64,000 nt of DNA from Alectoria sarmentosa. Taxonomy: Eukaryota; Ascomycota; Lecanoromycetes; Lecanorales; Parmeliaceae. Every line of letters begins with the position of its first letter. The first letter of the stretch is position 1. The DNA is taken from assembly GCA_009733775.1 (NCBI GenBank), contig WOGZ01000023.1:124001-188000 (forward strand). Reading direction: 5' to 3'. A model generated the notes under the pieces. It saw nothing but the letters and a program-made list of their open reading frames with translations, made no database searches and was not told where the DNA came from. A program made the position numbers and the translations under genes. Below, in pieces: positions 20,482 through 30,983 of the stretch.

Positions 20482-21996
20482 TTACAGAGCCTCTCCAACT
20501 CCTTGGCTCCACCTGCTGTTGTTATTGTTGTAGCCATCGTAGCTGTCATGTTGTCCCACACCAGTGTAGGCACCGCTGGCACGATTGTCGGCCTGGAGAT
20601 CCTCAAACCTCAATCTTCTTGGCTGCCCGTTGATACTCGTGGCTGGGCTTCTACTGCTTCTCCTCCTGCCATCTCCTGATGTATATTGCCCGCTCTGCCT
20701 TGGGCTGTGGCTTTGATGTTTCCTTGCATTGATATTGAACTCCGATTCCTCCCATGGAATTGGCGGCGGTGCCGCCACGCGAGGTGATGACTGGGGAGAG
20801 TTGGAAAATCGCTTCTGGTGTTGCTCCCAAGGAGCTACCGTTTCCCGCTGCGCTGGCCGGTAAGGATCGATCTGACCTTGGTATCGCTCGCCGCTGCTAT
20901 TGCTGGCGGTGGTGGTACTCAGCTCAGAGTCATAGCTACTGTCTGCCAACATGCTAGCACGGTTGTCCCTGTTGGGTGAGTGGGATGGTACTTCAGGCGG
21001 AGTTGTGTAGCCACGGCTGTTGCGATGTTTGGGATGATTATCATCGGAGAAGGCCGCTCCGGAGATGACTTGGCGATTCTGCATTGAGTGCTGCAGCTCT
21101 CTGGATGGAGCATCGACTCGAAGATTTTGGACGTGCTGATCCTCGTAAGGCTGGCCAATGCCGCTGTAAGGCGGGCTGGCACCACTATGGATCGTGTGGC
21201 CGGCTGGTTCGCCAAATCCCGTGAGACCAAATGGCGTCGCAGGTCGGTTCGCATCGTTGTGGGTAGGAAGCCCGCTAGATTGGGGTCGGGTATCAGAGTT
21301 GGAACGAGAGCGAGAAGAACTCTTGCGCAAACGTTGTTTCTCGGGAACAACGTAAGCAGCAGCGCCAGGAACCATGCCATCCGTAAGTCCAGCGCGAGAA
21401 TTTGGTGCAGTCCGACGAGGACTGGGTGGCTCAGGGACGAATGGATTCTCTTGGGGGCGCATAGCTGGGTGCTGAGACAGGCTCGGGGCTTTCTCATTAT
21501 GTACGTGGTGTTCAGCTGCCGCGGCCGCCATAAGTGGAACGGTAGGAGACTGTTCCGTGGGCGCTTGTCCCTTTTGCGCAGAGGAATAGTTGGAGTAGTG
21601 GCGACCTGGGTTGATTGGTGATTTCCATGACTTGACTTCTTCGTCTTGGACTGGAGTGGCGGTTGTGTGTCGCTTGCTCCGGCGTCGACGACGGAGTAGA
21701 CAACAGCAACAGAGGCCGAGGAGCGCAAGGACGACTACGGCTCCCACGACGCAGCCGACAATGATGCCGATCTTGGCTCCTTCGCTCAGCCCATGATGGG
21801 CAGCAGCCGCGACATGGGACGCTGAGGTAGCTGCTGGTGCAGACGTCGCAGTTGTTGATGGTGACGCAGCAGTCGAAGATGAGGATGAGGTTGGTGAGGA
21901 CTCTGCTGAGTTGGCTGACTTGACCACGCTGGCCGCAGCATTGGCAGCACCAATGAAGTTGTTCAAAGGGTTAGAGGTTGTCGTAGCAGCTGCCAT
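20482..21996 (-). CDS. Single-pass membrane protein with Ser/Thr-rich ectodomain and long cytosolic tail
   Basis: This is an uninterrupted 504-codon frame starting MAAATTTSNPLNNF. Residues 1-70 are very rich in Ser, Thr and Ala and suited to O-glycosylation. One transmembrane helix covers about residues 75-100 (KIGIIVGCVVGAVVVLALLG), then a Cys cluster and a basic stop-transfer run, LLRRRRRSKRH. The remaining 390 residues are low-complexity, Pro/Ser/Asn-rich. This layout resembles Mid2/WSC-like cell-wall sensors, but there is no clear cleavable signal peptide and no WSC domain. I infer a plasma-membrane protein with N-terminus outside and unknown partner. Confidence 0.75.
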   Translation of the reverse strand: MAAATTTSNPLNNFIGAANAAASVVKSANSAESSPTSSSSSTAASPSTTATSAPAATSASHVAAAAHHGLSEGAKIGIIVGCVVGAVVVLALLGLCCCCLLRRRRRSKRHTTATPVQDEEVKSWKSPINPGRHYSNYSSAQKGQAPTEQSPTVPLMAAAAAEHHVHNEKAPSLSQHPAMRPQENPFVPEPPSPRRTAPNSRAGLTDGMVPGAAAYVVPEKQRLRKSSSRSRSNSDTRPQSSGLPTHNDANRPATPFGLTGFGEPAGHTIHSGASPPYSGIGQPYEDQHVQNLRVDAPSRELQHSMQNRQVISGAAFSDDNHPKHRNSRGYTTPPEVPSHSPNRDNRASMLADSSYDSELSTTTASNSSGERYQGQIDPYRPAQRETVAPWEQHQKRFSNSPQSSPRVAAPPPIPWEESEFNINARKHQSHSPRQSGQYTSGDGRRRSSRSPATSINGQPRRLRFEDLQADNRASGAYTGVGQHDSYDGYNNNNSRWSQGVGEAL

Positions 21997-23628
21997 ATTG
22001 ATCGTGAGTGAGGATGCTAAGGGGCCGAGGAGGTAGCTCCGAAATTGATGTCAAAGGGAGGTGACGTCGTCAATGCAGCGGTGAAGTTGGAAAAGAATGA
22101 CAGTGGAAGCAATGGATTTCGAATGCTCCAGGTAAGAAGGCTGCTTCAGTCTTCACTCATGGACTTTTCCAATGGTTAGGGAAGTGGTCAATGATGAGGA
22201 GAATATTTGAAAGGGCAGATACAAGATACAAGATACAAGATACCAGAAGCACAGGGAGCAGGGCAGCCACAGTTATGCTGTCATGATACTCATGAATGCC
22301 TCCAAAACAAGTAAGTGGTGTAAGCGAAGCAATATCCTTGGACGTTTAAGCCACACTGGCTTCGTAGCGCAACGTTTGATTGGAGAGGGAAATGAAGTGT
22401 GGGATAGCAAGGCCGCCAAGTAGAGTAGCTACCTAAAATTCTCAGTAGAATTTTAGAATGCTGACGTGAATAATAATAACAAGCCGGGATCGTCGCGGCA
22501 TGAAGACGGTATGTCGTAACTTCCGTCAGACTTGAGAGTGAGGCTAATAAAGTACCTTGGGTAAGAAAAGGATTATTTGTATGGGGGCTTTCATCAAACT
22601 CGCCATGACGGAATTCACTAGGAATTTCATTGTTCCTGATTTTTGACCCTCAGTCATCAGTCTTTCCTTGACTTTTTCCTATCCGACTGAATGCAAAGCC
22701 TCACCAACGGCATCGGAAGGCCACAGTCTATCCCTTGTATTTTTGGAGCACAATAGTCACGCTATAAGTACCGAGTGGGCCATGACTGTCCAGAAGAGCA
22801 AAGAAACAAAGGTCTGGAGAAGATCGCCGCGACAGCTGTCAATGTGCTAAAAAAAGGGTTGGCACTAGCTTACACAGCCACACAGCCACATAGTCGCAGA
22901 GCCACAATTAAACGGCTTCGGAACAAAGATCTTCGTGCCATACGTGATGGATCTACACCCACAAACTCTTCTACCGGTGGTGCATGGAGAATGATCTGCA
23001 CCGAGGATGCGTCCGTGCGGCTCTTCCTTATTCCAGGCCTACTTCCCATCATCCTCCTCGTACTCTATCATAGGCACCCTGGGCCTGGCCCCTGGCTCCT
23101 ATCCTGCACTACCACTATGAGACTGGGGCAAGTATATTGGAAGGCCCAGCCTGCTGAAACCGCAAAGTCCACACGATGTCGTTCAATTCAAGGGGCAAGC
23201 AGCTGGTATATGGCGTCTGCCGCCTTCTATCCATTCAAGTTCGTTCAAGATGGCCTCGGATCAACCGCGGCATCGCCCAATAACAGGAGCCTCTTGCCTT
23301 GACAATTACAGCCCCACAGATACAGAATGGGCGCCTTGGCCGCTTTGGTTTGTACTGCTCGTCCTTCTCTCTAGTCGACCGTTGCAGGGCATAATTCAAA
23401 GAATTCGTTCACACAATGCATAGTTTTTTGACCATCTCTTTGTGCGCCGCAAGCTTAATGCTGCAGGGCATAAGACACAAAGCCCATTCATCACTGTTAC
23501 TCATTACCCTATTCATATATCTCCCAAGCTCTCGTGTTCTTCCCATCCACAGTCCCGATTTCCAACCATCTGATCCAATCCTCCAGAAAACGAATACACC
23601 TTTAGCTCATACTCTCTTCGCTTTCGTC
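21997..23628. other. Gene-poor region upstream of the membrane-protein gene
   Basis: It includes the promoter of the membrane-protein gene, with a short tandem AGATACA repeat near 22218-22242. A plus-strand frame at 22775-23302 (175 codons) has no domain or credible start context. I do not support it as a gene. Confidence 0.4.
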
Positions 23629-23952
23629 ATGGAAAGGCCTGACATGAAGAATAACGACGACAAGAAGGAAGTGTCCGCGTTCAACACTCAGGAACCGGGT
23701 TGGCATGAAATCGACCTCGAAACGCGTGATCTCCACCCCGAACCATACCACGCCAAAGCTACTGTCATTGATCAATGCCCAGGCTGGACCAACCATCATC
23801 TTGAAGCCCAAACTGCTCCCAAAAAGCGCTGGTGGCGCTATGATGTATCAAAGATATTCGTTGGTATCGCTATCGTTGCAATGGTCGTGACGGGGATCGC
23901 TGTGCCGATGGTCGTAATGATAAATCGACGGGAAAGCAAAGGCATACAGTAG
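23629..23952 (+). CDS. Small hypothetical tail-anchored-type membrane protein, 107 aa
   Basis: The frame opens upstream, but the best start is the ATG at 23629, giving MERPDMKNNDDKKEVSAFN. The first 70 residues are hydrophilic. Residues about 78-100 (IFVGIAIVAMVVTGIAVPMV) form one hydrophobic helix followed by MINRRESKGIQ. Many small fungal proteins have this layout, and no family is recognised. It shares the Trp/His-rich middle (GWHEIDLETRD) with nothing I can name. Confidence 0.5.
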   Translation: MERPDMKNNDDKKEVSAFNTQEPGWHEIDLETRDLHPEPYHAKATVIDQCPGWTNHHLEAQTAPKKRWWRYDVSKIFVGIAIVAMVVTGIAVPMVVMINRRESKGIQ

Positions 23953-24459
23953 GTGGTTTAATTGGCGATCGGGTAAGAGGAAATTATCTGCGTCGAATGT
24001 AGCTCTTGGCTTGTAAATTCGATTTTGCATGGCAGCAGCTCTTTGATCTTTATCACTAGCGTTGCTTTACAGAATCACTAGAATCTGATGATTAGACTAC
24101 TTTCCCATCTTTGCTCACCAGTTGCCATTTTGGCCTTCTTTCCACACACTGCAAGTCGTTATGTTCAATCTTGCTCCAGTACTGCATACGCAAGAACGGA
24201 GCAGTAAGGTATCTTTATGTCCTTTCTCATCCAATGCAGGGCGCATAACACATCGTCCACGCGGTAACCTCCTCGCATCCCTTGTTCTCTGACTCACTCG
24301 TTCCTCTCCTATCCTCCCAAGAAGTGACGGAAACCTCATCATCTAAAACCACCCAAAAGCCAACACAAAAAGCTAAAGAGGAATTTCAAAAACTCAGCAC
24401 AACAAGACTCGCCGCTTCCCCCAGATCCCATAATTCTATACCTTAGTAAGAACAAAAAT
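23953..24459. other. Intergenic region
   Basis: No gene or structured feature is recognised. The minus-strand frame at 24115-24342 looks like chance. Confidence 0.4.
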
Positions 24460-24995
24460 ATGGAGGCCCTGAGGATCCCAATGGTGAGGTCCCAAAACCA
24501 GGGTCACGGAAATGCTCATCGAAAAGCGGCCACAACTGGAATACCAAGCCTCGGCCGGCTTTCAGTATGGAAGAACTTCAAACAGATCTGCGGGGCTGAA
24601 CCTAGCGTTGATGCATTTGACGCTGGCTCATTTGACGATGATGCTAAAGCGCTTGAAGACGACGCTGCTCTCTCTACGTCTTCTTCGGAAAACGGGTGCC
24701 TCGAGGAAAAGGAAGTTGGTGAGTAACGGAGAAGCAGTCTGTCCCAAGGAGTTGTTGGGCTATCGATCATCGGTAGTGGCGGTTTTCAAGTCTGCTGGAG
24801 CTTCTAGTGTTTCACAGGTTTCATGGCAAGTGGTTTCCATGGGAGGAAAGAGGAATCGTGATTGTTTCGGAGATGCAAACAGGTTCTACGTTGACCGCGT
24901 ATACCGCTGCCGATGCCTCACATTTCTTCAACTCATTTTTGGTCCATTCCCCTTGTTTGGTTGTGTCTGGTGATCCCAGTAAAGGGTGTTGGTGA
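24460..24995 (+). CDS. Hypothetical two-exon gene, 148 aa
   Basis: Exon 1 (24460-24718) begins with an ATG preceded by AAAAAT and is acidic near its end (DAFDAGSFDDDAKALEDDAA). It ends at GTGAGT, a strong donor. Joining to TTCTAG at 24807 keeps the phase and continues as FHRFHGKWFPWEERGIVIVS to a stop at 24995. No family is recognised. The alternative is an 88-codon unspliced frame ending at 24726. The call rests on the donor and frame only. Confidence 0.35.
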
Positions 24996-26147
24996 TTCAT
25001 TTTATTCATATCAACCGTCCTTTTCAGCGTCTCCACTTATTAACCCCCAAGCTCCCTCATATTGTTTGTCTTGTAATATAAAGCTCTGACAATAAGTTTC
25101 CGGATAATTGGCACCACTAATGCTGCGGGCGGGCGTGAACTTGAATCTGCAGCTTCCTGTTTTCGACAAAAGTAGAAATGCTCTACTAAATATTCTTGAA
25201 AAGCGCCAGCAAAGAAAGCAAAGGGGTTTCAACGACGATGGTGACGTCCCACATGTTCCATCGAATCGTGGCACTGAATGTGGGATGGTATCCTATATAC
25301 TCTAGAAGCGAGAGAATTTGAAACATCTGAATCTCAATGCGGCAAGAACGCCCTCAGCTCTCAGTCGAGGAAGGAGGCTAACCCACTGTTGAGGAGATGG
25401 TGTAGGTGCTCCAGATCACTGTGCTTCTGTTTATCCCAGAGAGAGATGGTGTATTGGGATATTACAGTACACCGCTTCAAGAGCCTGAAAGACGGACGTG
25501 CCACACGAGCAATAACATGCCAGCCTGCCCATGACCTTGCTGGAGACGTGGTTGGAATGATGGGTGATAAGTATCTGATCGATTATGATTACCGTGACGG
25601 GTTTTGATTTCTGGCCCATAGGTTGACACCCCTTCCCTCAGAGCCTGAAGCGAGGAAAGAGGAGAAACCTCCGCGGTGATTGCATCGTGATGACGTACTG
25701 CCCCCAGTAAGAGAGTTCGGCGCCGCGTTCTTCGACCTTCTAGGCAATCCTTTGAGCCTAAGTCAATGACAATGATAAGATCCCCCCGGGGGGGGGGGTG
25801 TTTTCAGGCGATTGAACACTGCCCAAACACGGATCTCCAAGCCATCCGAAACCTGAGACCATCACTCCGACTGCGTGTATCTCAAGTGTTGAGGGGGAGG
25901 GAGTCTATGAAGATGGCGTTTTCAGAGTTTCAGGGATTGGATGTGAAGGTCTCACACTTGGTGAGGTAGTATATACTCGACTTTTGTCGCTGAAGGTACT
26001 GCACTTTTCTTCTGACTTGAACTCCATGTCCATACAGATGAGCATCACCAACTTTTCATAGACATGACCACCCTCACAGAACACATTTTGGGTGCACAAG
26101 AGAAACATTTCCGCTCCCATCCGTCATAGTCACATAACTTTACACGT
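24996..26147. other. Intergenic region with a GC homopolymer palindrome
   Basis: Short frames at 25108-25305 and 25278-25607 have no domain. Near 25781-25799 a run of C passes directly into a long run of G, able to form a hairpin or a quadruplex. No gene is supported. Confidence 0.4.
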
Positions 26148-28063
26148 CTAAATTTTGTTACTCGGGTACTCGACCTCACCGCTCCCAACGAAATCCTCTT
26201 TAATACTTCTCATACTCACAAATCGACTCAGCAGATTAGATGAACCAGCCTTGTCATTCGTACCGCTCGCCCTCGCGCCACCAAAGGGCTGTTGGCCCAC
26301 AACCGCTCCAGTACACTTAACATTGATATAAAAGTTGCCAGCGCTGTTTCTTAGCATGTCTTCTGCAAAGCGAATAGCTTCTCTGTCTTTCGCAAATACG
26401 GCGCCTGTCAAGGCGTAGTCGGATGTGCTGTCTATGAGCTTGCACATGTCTCCGAACGCGCTGGAAGGTGCGGAGTCGTAAAGATAAATGGTAAGTATGG
26501 GACCAAAGAGCTCGGTGCTGAGCAGGTGATGGTGGGGATTCTTGGTCACGTAGATGGTAGGGTGGATGTAGTAGCCGGTCGATGAATCATACATGCCGCC
26601 AGTCAGTAGTTCGAGCTCTGGGTCCTCTTTGGCATCGTCGATAACTTTCTTCAGCTTATCGAAGGATGCTTGGTGGATGACAGGGCCGATAAAGTTACCG
26701 AATTCCGTTGGAGGTCCGACTTTCAAAGCTTTGGTTTGTGCTTCCAGGACTGGTTTCATGGTCGGCCATAGGGACGATGGCATATAGGCGCGAGAAGTAG
26801 CACTACATTTCTGGCCCTGGTACTCGAAGGCCCCACGAACAGTGTTGATGACGGCATTGTGAGGGTCTGCACTGGAATGGACGAGATGGTAGTTCTTGCC
26901 CCCGGTCTCACCAACGATGCGTGGGTAGCCTCGGTACTTCCCTTTCGCAACGTTGTTAGCGATCTTGCCGTAGAGGCTGCGAAAGACGGTAGTACTGCCT
27001 GTGTAGTGAAGGCTGGAGAAGTCCTTGTGGGCCAGAACAACGGAGGTCACCTCGACGGCGTCGCCAGGAATAAATTGGATTACACTCGGGGGAAGTCCGG
27101 CTTCGAGAAGGATCCTGTAGATTATGTAGTTGGACGCAATTGCCGAGGGAGACGGTTTCCAGACAACGACGTTGCCCATTAAAGCTGGAGCACAGGGAAG
27201 GTTTGCGCCAATTGCTGTGAAGTTGAAAGGGGAAATGGCATAGACGAACCCTTCCAGAGGTCGATACTCAACGCGGTTCCACACGCCGGGGGAGTTGTGA
27301 ACCGGCTGCTGTGCATAGAGATCTTGAGCATACTGGACGTTGAATCTCAGAAAATCGCACAGCTCTGCAGCCGCATCTATCTCCGCCTGCCAGGCGTTCT
27401 TCCCTTGACCAAGCATTGTCGCCGCCATTACTTCATATCGGTATTTTCCACCGATGAGGTCTGCTGCCTTGAGAAAGACAGCAGCTCTGTCGGCGAAAGG
27501 CGTTGACTCCCAGGCTGGCTTGGCTGCAAGGGCAGATTCGATGGCATCTGAAACGTCAGAGGTGCTGGCATTGGTATATTTAGCAACTATTTCCCGGTGG
27601 GCAGCAGGATTTGTTTGGGTCAAGGCCGGTGTCTCCCACAGCTGTACAAGGAGTCAGCGACTTAATCTTACCATTGCTTAGGAGTTCTGCCACCAATCGA
27701 CATCAGAAAGAAGGGCGGGTTCTTTGAAAAGCGTCCAAGGGTTCTCACCTCTTTGCCATTGACCACAGTGGGCACCTCGAGTGTCTGTTTCTGGGCCTCG
27801 CGGAGAGCTTCCTCAAGGGCTTTTCGGTCTGGTGAGCCTTTTAGATAGTGTTTCTAGAATCCCAAGGGTAAGCCAAAAGCTTCAATGGATGGGTTAACGC
27901 TTACATTGTTCTCGTTTTCCACTTTCGGGACTTTGTAAGTCCCCATTGTGGCCATGCCGAAGAGACTGAAGCCGTTGGGTGAGTACGAAAAGCGGGCGAG
28001 TGATCTGTGAGCAAATGATCTATGTAGTACTCTCCCAACCAATGGAATGCCCTTCGTTGCCAT
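26148..28063 (-). CDS. PUT2: Delta-1-pyrroline-5-carboxylate dehydrogenase, mitochondrial
   Basis: This NAD-dependent aldehyde dehydrogenase oxidises pyrroline-5-carboxylate/glutamate semialdehyde to glutamate, the last step of proline catabolism (Put2; PrnC in Aspergillus). Exons are 28063-27905, 27853-27749 and 27641-26148, all phase 0, giving 585 residues; yeast Put2 is close in size. The N-terminus MATKGIPLVGRVLHRSFAHR is basic and fits mitochondrial import. Conserved features are HYLKGSPDRKALEEAL, VVNGKELWETP, ISPFNFTAIGANLPCAPAL, VVWKPSPSA, GETGGKNYHLVHSSAD and GAFEYQGQKCSATSR with the catalytic Cys. The end has GQQPFGGARASGTNDKAG. It is divergent from apq12 with 352 bp between starts. 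Confidence 0.95.
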
Positions 28064-28415
28064 TAACCAGACAAACAAGAAGCAAATGAGAGAATTTCCC
28101 TTTCTTTAGAACCTTTTCCAATCAGACCTTTGAGTACCTTACGAATACCGATTCTAGCCGGGCTCTTCATTCTCCCGAGGTTTCCCCGAACGCATGCTGG
28201 AGCGGCATGGAGAATTGACGATAACACTCGTGCCACCTCCCCATGGAGAGATAAAGGGAGACAAAGCAGCGGAGATGTCTCTGATGCTCACCGGAGACTT
28301 TATTGAAACATCTCTCGTATGAAACTGTCTCTTGCCCCTGAGTATCAGTCGCTACTTAAGCTCCCCGCAATCGTCTATCCAAGAGGCATCCTCCATCCTC
28401 GAAGAGCTCTTCGCC
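28064..28415. promoter_or_regulatory. Shared divergent promoter of the P5C dehydrogenase gene and apq12
   Basis: The two start codons face away from each other across about 350 bp. I recognise no specific binding site with confidence. In aspergilli the equivalent gene is controlled by PrnA and GATA factors, which I cannot confirm here. Confidence 0.4.
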
Positions 28416-28991
28416 ATGGATTACCTTGGGGGTTTGTCTCATGTTTCTCTCTGTAGCTATACACTGCTTACGTCTCGCCTAGATCTCTTTCCTTATGCGA
28501 TCCAAATTTACCACGACTACTACTACCGTTTCCAACCCTATTTCGTCCCCCTCTACCGCATCCTCCTCAGCTCCCAACTGTACTTCTACCGCCGGATTTT
28601 TCCAAACCTCTACCCCATCTACGTTCTCGCCAACAATGGGCTCCATTCACTCTCAACCGACGCCCCCGATATCCTCACTCTTGCTATCCTCGCCATCGCC
28701 CTCATCGTATCTCTCCGAGTCCTCGACTACATGCGAAGAACGATCATGTACTGGGTCGGCCTAGCTCTTAGGATGGCATTGTGGTTGGCTGTTGGAGGAG
28801 TAGGGGTGTATGTGTGGCAGAGAGGGTTTGACCAAAGTATGAAGGACTTTGGTTTTATTTGGGGTCTCCTGCAAGGGTTAGGGGATGAGGGCGAGAGGAT
28901 TGGAGGACAGAAAGCCAGACGCAGGGAGAGAGATGCAACAAGAATGGCAGGCGCGGGTAAGAGAGAAAGGACGAGGGGAGCCGGCTGGTAA
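28416..28991 (+). CDS. APQ12: Apq12-like nuclear envelope/ER membrane protein
   Basis: Apq12 is a small membrane protein needed for nuclear pore assembly and nuclear-envelope lipid balance. With exons 28416-28431 and 28483-28991 the protein has 174 residues starting MDYLGDLFPYAIQIYHDYYY. The hydrophobic part LTLAILAIALIVSLRVLDYMRR then YWVGLALRMALWLAVGGVGVYVWQRG shows the two adjoining helices and the conserved R-rich turn of the family. A Lys/Arg-rich tail follows. The 51-nt intron (GTTTGT to CCTAG) is a multiple of three without stops, so the unspliced message also reads through. An upstream ATG in the same frame would add 28 residues. Confidence 0.72.
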   Translation: MDYLGGLSHVSLCSYTLLTSRLDLFPYAIQIYHDYYYRFQPYFVPLYRILLSSQLYFYRRIFPNLYPIYVLANNGLHSLSTDAPDILTLAILAIALIVSLRVLDYMRRTIMYWVGLALRMALWLAVGGVGVYVWQRGFDQSMKDFGFIWGLLQGLGDEGERIGGQKARRRERDATRMAGAGKRERTRGAGW

Positions 28992-29398
28992 CGAGGAAAG
29001 GAGCAGCATGATTGGTGGCATCGGCACGGAATACAGGTTCTGGATGGGAAATAAAGAGCTTGGATGAGTGTGGGTGTCAATTAGGGTAGTTCGCGAAGCG
29101 TTTGGGAATCTTTTAAGGAGCTTCACAATCAGAGATGTATTGTGTTCCTGTTTTTCCCCAGCTTATTTCATCGATGACACGGGAAATCTCGCACCTCACC
29201 AGGGTGCGGACCGAAAGCGATCCTCTGATAATTTCTTGACATCGCCAGATGAACAAACCACCCGCTATGCAAGGTTAAACGCCGACGCTATGCTTTGCCA
29301 AATAGGTCTCATCGCTTAGAACACGTTATGCTGTACTCCAGACCAGGGTATCATCGGTGAATGGAAAAAACAGAAGCCGATCCGTATCAGGAACGGAC
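28992..29398. other. Convergent 3' region of apq12 and gpn3
   Basis: No gene is seen. A possible last gpn3 exon could lie here: the frame ends at a GTAAGT donor-like site (29401), and a CAG acceptor near 29332 would add about six residues. Confidence 0.4.
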
Positions 29399-30400
29399 TT
29401 ACCCCATTTCTGCGTCCTGGTAATCAATCTCATCATTGGGCTCTTTGGGCTCTTGTGCCTCGTGGAATTGAATTGCGTCATCAATGTAGCTCAAGATTGC
29501 ACCAACGCTGTCCTCGTTCTGTACGTCCAATTGAAGAAACGACACCATACTGAAGTCATCGATAAGCTGAGCTACTGCTTTGTTTAGGCGCTTGAAGCTA
29601 CCTCCAGCCATGACTGAATCCGCCGATGACGGATCGGCTGACTTATTTTGGGAGGATATGAGAGCCGCCTTGCTGTCTGTAGGGTCGTCGTCCAAAAGGG
29701 AGTTATCAGGGTCGGTGAATCGCTTGAGCTCTTTCCGTGACACCAAGTCTTTGACCAAGTCCATCTTGCTGAGGACGTTGACATGCGGAAGCTCAAGCAT
29801 AATCATTGCGCTCATGGCCGACAGTGTACCGGCGAAGAATTTTGCTCGATCAATAACGAAGGTAGACTCGAGGAGATATGCGGCGCAGAGATTGACGTTC
29901 AGAGCACCGCCACGTGTGAGATGTTTGATCAGGGTCGGAACGATCGGGATGTGAGTGTAGAGTTCGATTTGGCCGGGCATGTCAATTATGATCAGATATT
30001 CATCCGTGAGGGGGTCTATGGCCTCGGTGAGAAAATCAAGATTGTCTAGCATGAACCTAGCATATGTTAGCCTGATTTTCTACACCATCACCGCACGGAC
30101 TCTGTCCCACTCAAAGCAATATATTAGTCCCCCATTAGGACCCAAGCCCATCTCTTCCATGGCATCCTCGAGGGAGATCAGCTCCTTGATGTCGAGGTCT
30201 GGTGCATAGGAAAATTCCTCGGCGGCAGGGTCAAGATTGACGTAGAAGCAGGATCGCTTATTGAGGCGAAGGTGTTGTATCAAGGCGGAGCAAAATGTCG
30301 TCTGGACTTGTAGTCAGTGTTTGCCTGTCCAAACGGCGATGAATGCGCACACCTTGCCAGCGCCAGCTGGGCCCATCACCACGACGCCGAACTTGCTCAT
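29399..30400 (-). CDS. GPN3: GPN-loop GTPase 3
   Basis: GPN GTPases help assemble and import RNA polymerase II, and Gpn3 acts with Gpn1 (Npa3). Exons are 30400-30353, 30301-30111 and 30056-29399, giving 298 residues. Motifs in order are G1 GPAGAGKTTFCSAL (split by the first intron exactly after the Lys), the family GPN loop in MGLGPNGGLIYCFE, G3 DMPGQIELYTHIP, and G4 LSKMDLVK near residue 180. The ending is IQFHEAQEPKEPNDEIDYQD. Splicing of exon 2 to 3 restores CFEFMLDNLDFL. The start MSKFGVVVMGPAG matches the family. A short extra 3' exon cannot be excluded. Confidence 0.94.
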
Positions 30401-30506
30401 GACTGGAAAAGCGAGATTGGAAATGAATCGACTCAATCGAGATCAACAAATACAGCACAACAACATCATGCCCAAATAGTCTGAAGTTCAGCGAATTATT
30501 GGATGA

Positions 30507-30778
30507 TAGAGGTCGGCACCGAAAATCCTGGGCAGCGCTAGTACATAACAGCCCTGACCCTACCTTCGGAAAGCGGACCTGTAGATGGGGCACCCTAGAT
30601 CTATATCGAACTTAGGGGCTTCTATTGGGCCTGATAGGGTACTGAGCCACAAATTAGGCTCAGGCCAGGTACAGTTCCGATCTAAGTGTGTTGTCCCGGC
30701 AACCCCTTAGGCGGGGCATTGTCCGATAATTCGGCGCACGAGTCTTGGCGTCCAGGACTTCGGTGCCCGACCTTTGTA
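30507..30778 (+). mobile_element. MITE copy 3, in the gpn3-SAM synthetase promoter
   Basis: It is flanked by TA on both sides. The left end is GAGGTCGGCACCGAAAATCC, and the right end read on the other strand is CAAAGGTCGGGCACCGAAGT. The interior follows copies 1 and 2 in order (GGCAGCGCTAGTA, CAGGCCAGGTACAGTTC, AGGCGGGGCATTGTCCGA). It lies about 105 bp upstream of the gpn3 start and 205 bp upstream of the SAM synthetase start. It is non-coding and moderately diverged from the other copies. Confidence 0.78.
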
Positions 30779-30983
30779 AAATACCACTAGTTAGAAGCGC
30801 TAGGCCCTTCTACTGATGGCGTAATTCGGACTAACCCGGTGGAACCACCAACAGTCTTGTTCGGTTCTCTGACATACCTGAACGTTCTTGATATCCTCTT
30901 CATTCTGTGTAATCTCTACATTGCGAGCATTCTTATTCACATCTGTCCTCTTTAATATCAATCGAAACAGAGAAACGAGCAAC

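Noticed and set aside
22775..23302. 175-codon plus-strand frame
   Set aside because: No domain, poor start context, composition unlike neighbouring genes.
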